Source: Pholiota molesta (lineage: Eukaryota > Basidiomycota > Agaricomycetes > Agaricales > Strophariaceae). Taken from it: a stretch of DNA of 64,000 nucleotides. The position numbers and the translations under genes are program-made. The notes beneath the pieces were generated by a model, which did no database searches, was not told where the DNA came from, and saw nothing but the letters and a program-made list of their open reading frames with translations. This document shows, in pieces, positions 34,624 to 47,200 of the stretch (position 1 is the first letter of the stretch; each line of letters begins with the position of its first letter). The DNA lies in assembly GCA_014925825.1 (NCBI GenBank), contig JACGCK010000015.1, forward strand, positions 186,001-250,000, in the 5' to 3' direction.

Positions 34624-36700
34624 ATGCTCTCTGAAGAGCGCCGTCCAAACGCCGAAACGAAGCTTCACCCACCGCCATTAGACTGGAATGCATTGCGCGC
34701 GAAAAGTCTACGAAGAGGGGGATTTGGAGACGAACGGGTGGATATATGGTGCGTCAACGCGTCAAATGGTACTTTCTATTCCGAGCTCACCCCTTGACCG
34801 CGTGGCAGGCCTCAAGTTCTCAACGTCTCGATACCAAAAGCTGTGAAAGATGAGAAACTACCGTTCGACGAGAGTCTTGAGAGCATACCACACGTGGACG
34901 AACACCAGATTAGCCTTGACACGGATCGTAGCTTCGTTCTCTATCCAGTGGGTGGGCATCCTATATCTCTTCTCTCCGAGAGACTTGTTGACCGCCTTCA
35001 CAGAACCTAAAATTGACAGAGAAACCCTCCAAACTGGCTTGAATCAACTGTTAGTATCATTATTTCGAAAACGCCCTCGATTAAGCTATTTCCAGGTATG
35101 ATTCTGAATCAAACTTCCCGCTCGTGATCTGAATCTTATCCCTAGGGCTACCATGACATTGTCACCGTGCTCTTCCTAACTCTACCTGAAGACCTTCATC
35201 TACCATGTGTCGAGAAACTCAGCTTACACAGACTCCGGGATTCCATGGGATTGGGACTAGAGCCCGTACTCGGATTGTTAAGGTACCCATACACGGAAAT
35301 CTCTATGGTATCAAGCTTGACCTGTCTATTCCAGGGTGACCAAAAACCTCTTGGAACTCGCCGATCCAGAATATGCGGGGATACTTGAACAGTACGCGCA
35401 TCATCTGGTTCATTGTCTATTCCTTCCGACTAACGATCGTTCTAGGAGTTCTCCGCTGCCGTTCTACGCATTATCCAATCTCTTGACGTTGTTCTCTCAC
35501 GATATGCCGACACTTCCTCTGATACAACATGTCTTCGACTATCTATTATGTCGACCTCCCATTGCGACGGTGTATTTAGCCACAGCCGTAAGTAACCAAC
35601 GTCAAGGTTGTCATTTCGGTGATATTGACAATTTGCGGGCACAGATTATTCTCGCACGTAAAAAGGAAGTTCTGCGACTCCAGGAAGAAGACGAAGAAGG
35701 GATGATACATTCGCTTCTGAGCAGTCTGCCTGATTTGGTAGACGACTCTGTCGACATACCAGAAGATACATCATCTCTTGGGGAAGGCGAAAATGGCGAT
35801 AACACATTCTTCAAGGAGGAAGACGAATCCCCTCCGCCAGATATATCAACCGCGCCCATGGGGTTGGAAGATGTCAAACGCGAACATATTCTAGATTCTG
35901 CTGCACCGACTAACGCTGAGCGGAAACCAAGCAACGATCACCACGATCTTCCTGAATTTCTCGAATTTGATTTTGGAGTGGGAGCTGCGTCCACACCCAA
36001 TCCTGCTATACCATCCGCAGAGCGCCAGGAAATATTTGTGGACCCAGAGAATACACACCTAGATGCCATGAAATCGGAGATATCACCTGATGTGGAGTTG
36101 TCGCCCAAGGTCGAAGAGGCGAATATACCCCTCCATGCTGCCCCCACCCACCCCAATCTCACGCTTGTCGACCTCCTGCGCACGGCGGATGAGCTATACG
36201 AGCAATTTCCACCGTCCCATTCCGGCTTGAAGCTCGCGTCAATAATGGGGCCGCAGAGCGTGATCTACACCTGGTCCGAATCCGCGTCCGCGCTCCCGTC
36301 AGACCACACGGCCGAAGCCATGGTCGCACACCCCGAGCTCATCGTGTACCCGTACGTCGAGCCCACCCACGACCAAAAGGAAGGCGCGGGAGACACGCCG
36401 GAGAAGGGCGGCGCGAACAGCAAGGCGCGGAGGAAGCGAAGGAAGCTGCGGAAGTCGCCGTTCGGGCAGGTGGAGAAGAAGACGGTGCTCGCGGGCACGG
36501 TGATCGTGCTCGGGGTGGCGATGGCGGTGTATGGGCTGCGGGCGCGCCAGACGCCGGGCGGGCATGGGCTGTTCCATTACGCGGAGGGGCATGCGCATGC
36601 GGGTGGTGCGCGGGAGTGGAAGCGGCTTGGGGGGTGGCTTGGCGGCGCGCTTGCGGGGGTGTCGCGGAAGATTATGCATGGGTTGTCGTCCGGCGCGTGA
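34624..36700 (+). CDS. GYP8: TBC-domain Rab GTPase-activating protein, Gyp8/TBC1D20-like
   Basis: Start ATG 34624 (MLSEERRPNAETKLHPPPLD). Short exons encode the TBC domain: DEHQISLDTDRSFVLYP, LQTGLNQLLVSLFRKRPRLS followed by YFQGYHDIVTVLFLTLP, HRLRDSMGLGLEPVLGLLR, and FYALSNLLTLFSHDM. The GYHDIV segment carries the YFQG-type motif that supplies the catalytic Gln. After IILARKKEVLRLQEEDEEGM comes a long acidic linker of about 250 residues. A C-terminal membrane anchor (TVLAGTVIVLGVAMAVYGL) after a Lys/Arg stretch (ARRKRRKLRKSPFG) follows. TBC plus a C-terminal transmembrane helix is the Gyp8/TBC1D20 layout, acting on Rab1/Ypt1 at ER and Golgi. The GC content rises sharply over the last 400 bp. 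Confidence 0.8.
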
Positions 36701-37391
36701 TGGGTGGCATTGTCGTTGAGTCCTCTACCTGGTGCCGCGTTCTGCGCCGCGTTTCCCTCAACTTCACTCAACACCTCTGAGCCACTTTCCTGGGATCTCT
36801 TCAACCACTTTTTCGGGCGGTGCTTTTCTTCCGATTCACTTAAATGCGGCTACCATATTCGAAGGACGATATCTATACCCATCGTCGACAGCCATCGACT
36901 TTTACACGCTATGGCTGTCCGGATTCTTGGATAGCCAGCGGTGGCCAATGGGCGGCTATTTGTATCATGTCCGTGATTGATCCTCGGCCACGTTTTATCC
37001 ATGGCGCAATAAGGGAATCTTGGCCGAGAATAATTTTATCGCAGGAACAGCGCTCGACGAGGTGTGCAATCTGGTAAATTCTATTGGGTTCACGTATGTA
37101 TACGTCTGATGCAGGTTCAAGAGAGGAGTTGGGCGCTGTTTCATCTACTTATATGCACTCTAGTGCACCCCTCTACTCTACATTCCAATGGAATACCCTC
37201 CAAAAATCCTCAGTCGATTAATCGCCTCAGTTGACTGGTACTTATATTTTTATTACATACCATAATCTGTATGTATGTATATACCATCATCGTCCGCAAT
37301 CCGTTCTATTATTCCATACATGCAATCGTTTACGTTTCTACGTAGCTGATTGACTGCACTATCTGAAGTCCGCATACAAATACTGATAACT
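36701..37391. other. Intergenic between convergent genes
   Basis: The 3' flanks of the TBC gene (+) and HAD phosphatase gene (-) meet here. No gene or repeat that I can support. Short TATG-type repeats occur near 37265-37285. Confidence 0.5.
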
Positions 37392-38709
37392 CTAGGTTCT
37401 AACAAGGTCGTCGATCGTCTTTTCGCCTTTCACAATGGCCGCTACAGGGGCCACGGCCTCCGAAAAGTTGCCAAACTCGATGTGCTTGATGCCTTCGCGA
37501 TGGCAGTACGCCGCCAAATCGTTTTCGCCATCCGCCTTGGTCTTGACGAAGAGCACGTCCGCGTATTTGGCAGCCGAGATATCTGTTTGGGGCAGCGGCG
37601 GGGGGGTGCATATGGACCATGAGTAACCTCATCCCGCAATCAAGTGAAAGATGGCGCGCGTACCTGAGACGCCGTCACCGAAGAAAAACAAGGTAGGCGG
37701 GTGTGGTAATTGGCGGTAGGGGAGGATAGCTTGTGATTTATCGTGGCCGTATCCGCTGTGAACGATGTGGTGAGTACACATGAGTCAATCAAGTGCGAAA
37801 CACGGAACTCTAATCCAGGTGCGTCTGGACGCAGGGGAGGATAGCGAATGGCGTGTTCCCACTTACCTCGTTGGATGTCTGAACTGGATTTCCCACTTTC
37901 CGTCTGGGAAAACCTTTACGTCGTTGGCGATGATCTCAATTTCGTCTGCTCCTTCTTGACCAATGAGGTTGGAGAGCACTGCACGAATGAGCGGGGCCAT
38001 TCCACTGTAATAAGAAAGAATGATTAGTGCTCAAATTGAGGCGAATAGTGGACCCTGTGCGATGGTCGGGGCCGTACATTTAATAATGCGACTTACCTTG
38101 ATACGATGATGACCGGAATATCATTGCTTTTGCACCAGGCGTAGAACTCTTTGAAACCTGAATCGAGCTTGATGTCTAGAGCGAGGTAGGGGTGCATCCC
38201 ATCGTGACAACACTGCCGGGGGGCTCCATTTGGGGAAAGATGTACGAACTTTGGCGCAGGATTTCTTTGCACTCCTCGAACGTGTGGCCGTTCTCGACGA
38301 CGCTCTCCAGCATCTTGCGGAATCCATCTCTATAGGGACTCATCAGAAATTTGCGTATCATTCGGGCATGATGGGCACCTTACCGGAATGTTTCGTTGCC
38401 CGCCAGGATCTCGAGGTTGGCCTCTCGTCGTTTGGCCTTTCCAAAGCCGAGGTTGTCCGTCATATCTGTGATCAGGGGGGGAATTATTGGCCAACGAGTC
38501 GGGCTATCAGAGTTCCATGCAGATCACACACAATCATTGGAGTCCTGAGTGGTAATTGTGCCATCCCTGTAGACGCGCATTAAGTATCAGTCGTAAGTCG
38601 GATCGAATGTGGACACGCAAACTAACCAGTCCGATAGAGCGATGAATTTCTTGTCTTTATGGATAGGGGGATATGGGAGAGTACTCCCCGGGGCAGCTGG
38701 TTCAGACAT
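37392..38709 (-). CDS. PYP1: HAD-superfamily phosphatase, yeast Pyp1 (YNL010W)-like
   Basis: Start ATG 38709 (MSEPAAPGSTLPYPPIHKD); stop 37394-37392. Two introns interrupt the catalytic motif: FIALSDW|DGTITTQDSND|YMTDNLGFGKAKRREANLE. The DxDGT nucleophile motif therefore reads SDWDGT. Then FRDGFRKMLESV, SGFKEFYAWCKSNDIPVIIV SSGMAP, ANDVKVFPDGKWEIQF, GYGHDKSQAILPYR and the motif IV FFFGDGVSDISAAKYADVLF. It ends with GEKTIDDLVRT. The order and spacing follow yeast Pyp1, described as a polyol-phosphate phosphatase, with phosphoserine-phosphatase-like fold. It lies just 3' of the myo-inositol oxygenase gene and in the same orientation. A role on inositol or related polyol phosphates would fit but is inference. 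Confidence 0.85.
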
Positions 38710-39104
38710 AGTGGTATTTGGCAAAGCGGGGGACTCGGAAATGTGAACGCTGGTCGCTGTCCGTCTTTATCTTATCGCAACCGGGCCGAGATCGGCCGTT
38801 GATTGCAGCTAACGGCTTGAACTCCACTTCGATGGAGCTGAAATGATGGAAAACCAGCTTAAACGAAGGTAGTATGGTGCAAGTTTCCCGGATCCGAGGT
38901 CAACGTTCAACAGGCAATTGGATGGAAAATTGGAATAGAAATATTAAACAGCGTGATGGATACAATTGTCTACGTAGGTACTGGAACATGATTATGGTAT
39001 ATAAATACTGATCGTCTATGTACGAGGTATCATGAGGCTTTGAGCCAAATCATCTATAAAGCATGCAAAGGACGAAGTTATAAAAAAAGCAAACTAGCAA
39101 AACA
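38710..39104. other. Intergenic, no gene recognised
   Basis: Promoter of the HAD phosphatase and 3' flank of the MIOX gene. Nothing further supported. Confidence 0.5.
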
Positions 39105-39183
39105 TTACCAACAAGGCACAGCAGAAGATCTTCTAGAGGGAGATGGAACGATGGATACAATGGTCACAGCAAAACAGAAGGAA

Positions 39184-40497
39184 TCACCAGTCGAGAACTG
39201 GGGGAAGAATTTCGAGATCAGATTTTGGTAGTAGGGCTTGAGCTCCTCAGCGTTGATAGGTTCTTCGGATTTGCTGTAGAGATCGTAAGGGTTGAAAGCT
39301 TTGACAGCCTCGAGAATTTGCATGTCCTTTTCGGAGGTCAGGTGCGAGTAAGCACCTTCCCTGTGCCATGGGTAGAAGCTGTGGTAGCGGATCATCGCGA
39401 GGGCTTCGGCGGGCAGAGTACATTGATCCTTGAGAACGTTGTAAAGATACTAAACGCCAATCGCCATTAAGTCAAGACATGAGAATGACATCGGAGTTGG
39501 GAGTTCGTACCTCATCGTGTCCCAGGATAACATGACATTGTCAAGGCCACAGTGCGGCTTATAGATGCCATATTCAGTTGAATAGATAGCGTCGTATGAA
39601 TCTGGGTTGCTTTTGAAGGTTTCAGGGTAGATGATCTTGTCAGAAAATTTGCATCCGACCACTAAAGGATGAGCAGCGTGTCAGCAGATAGCGCAATGAA
39701 CGCATGGAACAGACAATTACCGAAGGTGTCCTATGAGGATAAGGTGAGTATGAATTAGATCAAGGAATTAAAGATCCACTTACACCGACGACGTCCCATT
39801 GGCCCTCAGCGCCAAAGAGGAGCAACAGTTTCCCAAGGTCGTGCACAAGACCAGCCACCTGTTCAGTATTCGGTTCAGCGCCCAGAAGTTATATCGCGAC
39901 AGGGTGAATGATATCACACACCTGCATCCACTCAGGTTTTCCATCTTTTCGAATAGCCTCAGCCGTCTGAAGCAGATGTTCTATTTGGGACATGCTCGTC
40001 TGTAGAACTGACGTCATGAGCTTCTGAAAGAGGGATGATTGCCGCCAAAAAAAAACCGTACATCAGGGTCCGATTCGTCGATCAATGTGTTGAGTAATTC
40101 CATTGCTTCCCAAACGCTCATGCGGGCGCGTTTTTTGCTTTTGAAGTCGACACGAGCTTGGATGTTGAAGGCAACCGTTTGCTTTTCTAGATCCGGCGCG
40201 TGAATAAAATTTCGGTCAACTGGGCGGAGCTCGAGAGTACGGACCATGTTGCTCTTTGTAGAAGTTTTTGACGCGGTCGCAGGCGGAGTCGTAATCACGG
40301 AAGTTGGTCTTGTCTATCTCTTCATCGAACTCGGACTTGTCGTTCCACATCTTTCCCTTGAGGACATTAACTATGATAATCATAAGTATTCAAATAGGAG
40401 GAGTAGATCATGTACACGAGAGCGTACCTTCATCAATAGCGTCGGACGTAGCGTCGAGATTAAGACCGCTGTGGGTAGAAGTAGAAGCGCTAGGCAT
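39184..40497 (-). CDS. MIOX: myo-Inositol oxygenase (MIOX)
   Basis: Di-iron oxygenase converting myo-inositol to D-glucuronate. Start ATG 40497 ([19 protein letters not shown]). Several exons follow: [20 protein letters not shown], the [19 protein letters not shown] block, [13 protein letters not shown] with the first iron-ligand His, [15 protein letters not shown] with the His-Asp pair, [16 protein letters not shown], and [12 protein letters not shown]. All iron-ligand regions are present. The C-terminus breaks the pattern: after LISKFFP the frame runs on to a stop at 39105. The +1 frame reads VLDW and stops (TGA, 39186-39184), the ending expected for MIOX. The junction is a run of five C; six would restore the normal end. 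Probably a homopolymer undercall; the enzyme itself should be intact. Confidence 0.92.
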
Positions 40498-40575
40498 TGT
40501 GGTAGTTTTAGGGAGAGAAAGGGAAGCGTTGCGAGTGGGGGTGGGTGGTTGGGCATTCTGCGCAAATGAGCGCCT

Positions 40576-40584
40576 CCTTTTATA
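40576..40584 (-). promoter_or_regulatory. TATA box of the MIOX gene
   Basis: On the minus strand the sequence reads TATAAAAGG, about 80 bp upstream of the MIOX start codon. It is a close match to the eukaryotic TATA consensus in a plausible position. Confidence 0.5.
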
Positions 40585-42170
40585 TGTTTGAAGCGCAAGG
40601 GGCCTAGGACCACTGGGCCAACGCCAACATTTGAAAAGGACGTGATCTAATCGGCGATTCCAACGGGATTAATAACTCTCATCAAAGCAATATGTTCGCA
40701 GCTGCGAAACTGAATGGGTTTCAGCGGATTATTCTAGGATTATAGCATCGTGGATTCATGCTTCAGACTTGGGTGCTTGGAGTACTTGGGAAACTTGCGA
40801 GAGCTTGGAAGCGGCAAGTCTGGATCGGGTCCAGCAATTAAAAATGCCACGCGCTTCGTTGCCACGTGTTGCTAGGGCAGCTCGCATGGCCTCAACCTAC
40901 CGTATAAAGTTGCTAAATTGCTCCTTTGTAGATCTGACGCCATCTGGGTCCTGAATCTTCTCCAAATTACACTGCGCACGGAGAGATATTGAAAAGGATT
41001 TTCGTCGCGTTTTTGGTCCAATTATTTCGATCGTTCGTTGGGTCGGATCCTCCTTGCAATAATGCTCCATTCAAGTGGGCCACTTTCATGTAATACGATG
41101 GCTTCTAGGCGAAGTCGCTCCAAGTTGGGCCCCAACTTTGACCTCCATCGAGTGCTCTGACAACATCTTCGACATGCAGAGATGGTCTTGCTCCGAGCTC
41201 CTCCATCCCCGAAAAAGTCCCGTAGATGTCCATTTTTATTTTTTGACAACCATTCGCAGAAAAGGTAATTCGCTGTAATTCGCGGTGAGTAACATTCATT
41301 TGCCGCGCAACATTACTTCATTTTCGAGGCCGGAGATCAATCCAGAAAATTCATACCCATTTCACCAAGATCTTTGCAGATCTCTGCAACCCATGGTAAG
41401 CACCTGTAAGCACCCAAGCTGTTCACGGGGATCGGCGACCTGTCAGACTCCAAGAAAAGCTGAAGGGGCGGCTATGTTTATACACAAAATAAGCTCAAGC
41501 GAAAAAAAAACTGGAATACACGATGTGAAGACTCATGTGCAGCGGAAATTAGTGCGTATCTAATGAACTCCATCTGGCACGCGTTATCTTCCAGACTCGT
41601 TGGTAAGTATCTGTCCTTTCAATGCTTTCACAGGCATTTCAGTGTTTTACATACGCTCTCATAATCGGTGTTGTTGCTTCTGTCATCGCTGGTCCTTGGT
41701 AAGACTCCCCGATATTCGCGCTGAAAGAGGCACCGGTGAGCGGAGGCGAGCGGGGAATGCGTGATTGGACGCTGCCATTGATGATTGAGTCCGTATGTGT
41801 CGCGTATCTAATGAGAGGCTGTGTAACGCCATGAAATAGGCTTCTATAATTGTTCATCGTTCAGTGCAAGTAAATAAGGTGTCTGTGAGAGTTTTTCTTG
41901 ACCTATATGAGGGTACTTTTTCGGAATGAATGACCTTACACTGTCTATGAAGAATGCAATTTCATTGCTCGATTCCTCGACAGATCATTCGATTCCGCGT
42001 GTTTTGTCACTAAAGGTGAATATCATTGAGGGTACTTATGTACAGTAGAACAATCCAATTTGAATTCAGCATCGAATACACGCGGCGTAACGCTATCGCA
42101 CCCAATATTCACTTCAGACTCTGGATAGGATCCGATCAAAAGAGCGCTTTGTACATACCATTTATAGGGC
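40585..42170. other. Intergenic with an F-box gene fragment
   Basis: Apart from the leucine-rich fragment at 41022-41299, listed separately, I see no gene. The region separates MIOX from the aldo-keto reductase by 1.67 kb. Confidence 0.45.
41022..41299 (-). pseudogene. Fragment of an F-box-like leucine-rich protein
   Basis: One frame gives KLGPNLERLRLEAIVLHES ... WSIIARRIRP, the kind of leucine-rich C-terminal phrase seen in the F-box-like family; an overlapping frame before it gives LQRITFSANG...KIKMDIYG. The two halves are in different frames, and no F-box or start is nearby. I read this as a decayed fragment. It is short and could be chance. Confidence 0.35.
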
Positions 42171-43687
42171 TTATAGTAACGCAGGCCAATGCTCAAATCC
42201 AAGGTCGACAGCTGGAGAAAATGTATGTGAGTGTGTTTCCGCCACCCTATATAGAAGGAGATACGTACGCCAGGGAGGGGTGATGAATCTGCGACAGATA
42301 ATAAAGGCGCCGTCAGTACACACGAACATAACAATAAGTAAGTGGGAACAGCCGACCTTTTCTGTTTTCCTCCTGCCGCGAGGCCGTCGAGTTGCTCGAT
42401 GTCGGCAGCGTTCAACTTTTCGGCACCGGCAAGCGCACCTGTGAAGTTACTGGCGATGCGCGCAGGCGTGACGGACTTAGGAAGGGCCACGCTGCCCTTC
42501 GCGACTGAAATAGGGAAATTGCGGTGGGTTAACTAATATCTCATGGCGCTGGATTGTTTGATAACGTACTGAGATATCCCAATAAAACATCCGCAGGTTG
42601 TAAGGAGTGTTTGCTGGCTATCTCCACCACCACTTCATCAGTCAAGAGTGGGGAGTTGGTAGAGCCAAGAGGGGAGTAGGCCTGCGCAACGATGTCTTTC
42701 GATTTGAGGTAGGTCAGTAGCTTGTGCTGAGGGTTGTAGATGTGCAATTCGAGCTATGAAATGCCGCGTTTAGAAAATCATGTCATTGACAAATATCTAT
42801 CTTACCTGATTGACGGCTGGAATCACTTCTGCGGTAGGGAGGATTTCTTCCAGCTTTTTCTCGGAGAAATTTGAAACGCCAATGGACCTGACTTTGCCTG
42901 CGGCGAAATGGTGTCGTCAGAGAGAATGGGCAAAGCGGGCTCAATTGACCTCACCCTTCTTCAAAACTGCCTCCATTTGTTTCCAAGTGTCCTTCAAATC
43001 CCATTCGTGATGGACATCCCGTTTTCCATTGGGAAGTAATGGGAATAACGGGTGATTTCCTTTGGGATTCAATGGAACTGGCCAGTGCACGAGGTATACT
43101 AGCGAGAGAAACAAAGAATCCGTCAGCCTTTACATCTCCAATTAGAAAATAGGCTCACAGTCAAGATAATCAGTTCCGAGATTGGCGAGCGTTTGATCAA
43201 GACATTCCTCGACGCGAGAGTGCCATGTTCCCCAGACTTTACTGGTGAGCTGTGAGAGAAAGAGATGGTGAGAAACCGTGTCAAGAAAAAAATGATGGTG
43301 ATCAGCGCAGCTAAAATGGCACTCACAAAGATTTCCGACCTGGGGACACCAGATGCACGAATTCCCTCGCCAACCTCTTTCTCGTTCCCATACGCCCTAC
43401 AAAATTCGAATCGTAGTGCAGGGTCAGCATACGAGATGATTTACAGGGTTTCAAGAAAGAATGTCTCTCACCATGCGCAATCAATGGATCTGTACCCGAC
43501 CTCTTTGATTGCGTAGCTGACTGCAGTTTCCACTTCTCCTGCTTTCGATTGCCAGGTTCCTGATCAAGCGTCAGCCTAGCGCGCTGACATCGCTAACGAA
43601 CGGCGATCTGAAATAGAAAATCGCACCTAGGCCAATTGCTGGTATCTCTGCGCCGTTGTTGAGCTTGATAGTTGGTCCTCCAGGCAT
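42171..43687 (-). CDS. Aldo-keto reductase
   Basis: Start ATG 43687 ([21 protein letters not shown]); about nine short exons; stop TAA 42173-42171 after [19 protein letters not shown]. The catalytic tetrad is present: Asp in YRSIDCA, Tyr in [12 protein letters not shown], Lys in LTSKVWGTW and His in [15 protein letters not shown]-binding loops follow ([48 protein letters not shown]). It belongs to the fungal AKR group that contains glycerol-, L-glyceraldehyde- and D-glucuronate-reducing enzymes; the substrate cannot be fixed from sequence alone. It lies upstream of MIOX in the same orientation. In the fungal glucuronate route, MIOX product is reduced to L-gulonate by an AKR, so a pathway link is plausible but inferred. 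Confidence 0.9.
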
Positions 43688-44285
43688 GTTTGTGTATTCA
43701 GGTTGGAGGATCGATAAGAAGATAACTGATCTTTGGATACAGGGGTATTTAAGTACTGAGAGCGGCGAGCGATTGCGCCTTTCTTGATCAAGGCTTTCTC
43801 AGATCGGCCCGCTGAGCGGCCCGGCCATTCTTCTGATATCACGAGGCACACGGCGCCGACGGGAGCTGCGCGGCGGGCGCGCACTGCGCAGAAACCACAA
43901 ACGCCAGGTTCAGCATCGAACAGTAAACATACATAACCATAAAATCGACCTGAAGCTCGTGCGTAGCGAATTCGAAACCATGCTAGAAGTTGGGTATAAA
44001 TTAGCACCTCAAAGGTAAGTACTTTGCGGCAAATATTATTGATTGTGGTATTGCTGTGGTATTATAGTTAAATTAAATGAGCAGCAAAGATCATCGCTGC
44101 TCAGCGAGGCCAGAGGTAAAAATCGGATGGTCAAGAGGAAGCCGGCGCGGGGCCGAGGCCGCGGAGTGGCATGTCTCAGTCACGTGTAATGTCGGTGCAC
44201 AACGCGTCCGCACGTGACACGTGATCGCGTTTCGTCCTTGCTCACTTTCCTCTCTTTCTCTACTACTATCTAGTCTTCCAACAGC
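43688..44285. other. Divergent promoter region of aldo-keto reductase and separase genes
   Basis: 598 bp between two genes pointing outward. Several CACGTG-type cores cluster at 44178-44224 close to the separase start. An open frame on the minus strand (44007-43627) overlaps the reductase start and is not credible. Confidence 0.45.
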
Positions 44286-47200
44286 ATGCCCACCGTCCTC
44301 TCTTCCTCGAATAAGAGCAACTATAGAGCCTCTGATGACACCAACCCAAAGAAAGCGGCAACGGTTAGGCGCACTCTCACCCGTCAACCACCAAAATCCA
44401 AACTTGCTGGTTCCATAACAGCCGACCAACTTGTCAATGAGCTTGCCTCAAAGCTCACTCTCAACGATGGGAAGGGAAAGCAAAGGGCTGAAGAGTCTTC
44501 TCAAGACACCAAGGCGTCATCCATGCGCTCTATGAATTCGGTCTCGCAAACCCTCACGGGCATCATTCAGTCTGGGTGGAGGAAATCAAGCTCGGATAGT
44601 GCATCCAGAGCCACGCTAGTCAACGCGAATAGTTCGGCATCTGCTGCGACGAAACACTTGGCGATACTAAGGCGGCTCTGTTCAAATGATGTCGATGTCG
44701 AAAGGGCTGCAGTAAGCGTGCTTGGGAAGCTCGTTACACTCGAGATGGTGCGTTTCGTGTTCATTTCATGTTTTCGAAGCCTCATATGCTTTCCAGTTTG
44801 ATTCAGCAGAAATGTTCTTGGTAGAAATACACGCACGACTCTGCTCTCTTTTAAATGCGCAAGCAGCCACTTCTCACCTCGAAATTCCCCAATCTTCTCC
44901 TCCCCCGACGGACGCAGTCCTTTTAACTCTCATATCAACATATCTAGTGTATGCACTTGTAATCAAGACTCAGCCGCATGGTACTGCCTCGAAAGCTATA
45001 GAAGATCTCGTATCGGTTCTTTCCTCTCCAACCAGACCATCTCTGTTAGTTTGGGTGCCCGCCTTTACCACATTACCGCCGAAACATGTCGATTCTTTAT
45101 TGACTCGTGCCTATACCTCTCTGACCAAACTATGCTCCTTCTACTCAACCCCCTCAACTCCTCCGTCGACCGTGTCGAAATCGAAATCTTTAACCTGTCC
45201 CTCGCCGGAATCTCTGTTCACACTTCGGATGCATGCCCTGCGATGTCTAGCTCATACTAGGCCCGGGGTCATCGAAGCAAACACATTCTGGGATCAAGCT
45301 CGGCGCTTTGCTGCGGCACTCGTCAAGTCTTCCCAGCTATCGTCAGAGGAGCAAACGACGCGTATGATCCTCACCTCTTATGACGAGCTTATCCAGCTGG
45401 CAGAGAAGCGATCGGACCGCGACACGTATATGGCGATCGGCGACGATGGAAAGAGCTTTGTGGCCTTTTGCGAGTACTGGTCGTCTTTTGCGAAACGGGT
45501 ATGTTCTTTTCTTTTCTCAAGTTCAGTACGGCTGATCCTATTTTTTATAGGCAGGGGATATTACAGTCCTACAGAGAATCGACTCTTTCATGCAGCATGC
45601 CGCGCTTTCCTCTTCAAAGACGATCCCAGTATCAACCTCGCCCAAGCAACCATCTCGTCACCAAGAGGTTATCCTAGAGGGTACCAAACTATATAACGCC
45701 TTGGGACAATTGTCTATCTTACTTGAGAAACCGGCGAATTCTGACAACGGTATGTTTGACCGTCATGAATGATAACAAAACTTAACGTTATGCTCGCAGC
45801 CGATGCCCTTCAAAACTCAGCCCAATCCGTCACCGTCATTCTCAAGACATCGTCGGCCATTTCCGTCCTTCTCCAGCCTTCCCAAAGGATCTCTGAAAAG
45901 AGATCTCGAGAGGAGGAAGAAGTCTCCCGGATATGCGGCAAGGTCGATCGCGCTTTTGAGAAAGCCCGTCGCATGGCTCTTAGAGTCTTGGAAGCAACCA
46001 CATCCGCGTCGGCGTCATCAGCCCTGCCGGATGATAACGTTGAAGCTGATCTGCGAGAGTTTTTACTGCAGTGTGTCATCTCGTTGAAACCTTTTCCATC
46101 GTTACCTGTAAGTCTTAAGATTCCTCATACCGTTGTATATTTGTAAATCGTTTCTTCCAGACTTGCAATGCTATCGCTACGAAAGATATCCTGACGCGTT
46201 GCTTAGACACGCTCTTCGTGCTCTCGAGAACCCACGTCAACCCCACCAACCCGACCACCTTCGTCCCGGCATTCGACCTCCTCAACCGAGCCAAAACCCT
46301 CCTCGACGCCGTACCTCCTAACAAATTCCCTCATACGCCTATCGAGGATGCCGTCGACCTCGCGAACTACACGCGCTGCGTGTCGGGTGCGTTCTACAAT
46401 ATCGCGGGCGGGCTGTATCAGGCGACGAGGTATGGGAACGCGGTGCCGTTTTTGGTGGAATCGTGTGTGCTCGGAGCGAGGGCGCTGCGGATGCCCCGGC
46501 CGGCGCCGCCGACGGTGAATGAGAGCCGGGAGAGAGAGTGGAGGCAGCTCGAGGAGCAACTGTTCCGGCGCTGGGAGCTGTTGGCGGTGTGTTATTCGAA
46601 GAATGGGGATAGGAAGGTACGGTGTCGTGTTCATTTTGTTCGATATCTTGTCCAGTTTTTGACTTTTTTTTCTTGTTTTAGCATGCGTATAATGCGTTTA
46701 AAGAGGCCGTCCATGCCTTCCCCTTCGCGTCGTCGGGTCTGGTCGCCCAGAGCGATTCCGTAGCCCACCACGTCCTGTTCGGCGCCGACGCGAGTCCTGC
46801 CGTCAAGCAGCTCTCCGGCCTCGTGGATAGGCTGTCCTACCTCGGCGCATGCGAACTGCTGCTCTCCCCGGATGAAGTGTCCATAATCTCAACCGTCAAA
46901 TCCCTCGTATCGCCATCACCATCGTCGTCGGCAGCTGTTCTTGACCCATCGGTCGCTGGCGCGCTTCTGGAGCGTCAGCTGGACAGTTTGGAGCCGAGTC
47001 GGTGGAAGGAGGGCATGCATGAGATGTTTGTGAGGCTTCTCAAAGACCTGCTAGGGGTCTATGCCGAGGCGATGCCTGTGCGGAGGGCGCGCGTGCTCGT
47101 CCGGTGCATGGCGTTTGTTTATCGGGAGCAAACGGAGGATATGTGCCCGGCGCTGGGCTTCAAGGATGTGGAAGAGATGGCGCAGGAGGTTGCACGTTTG

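Noticed and set aside
43627..44007. Minus-strand 126-codon frame over the reductase start
   Set aside because: It overlaps the true exon 1 of the aldo-keto reductase in another frame.
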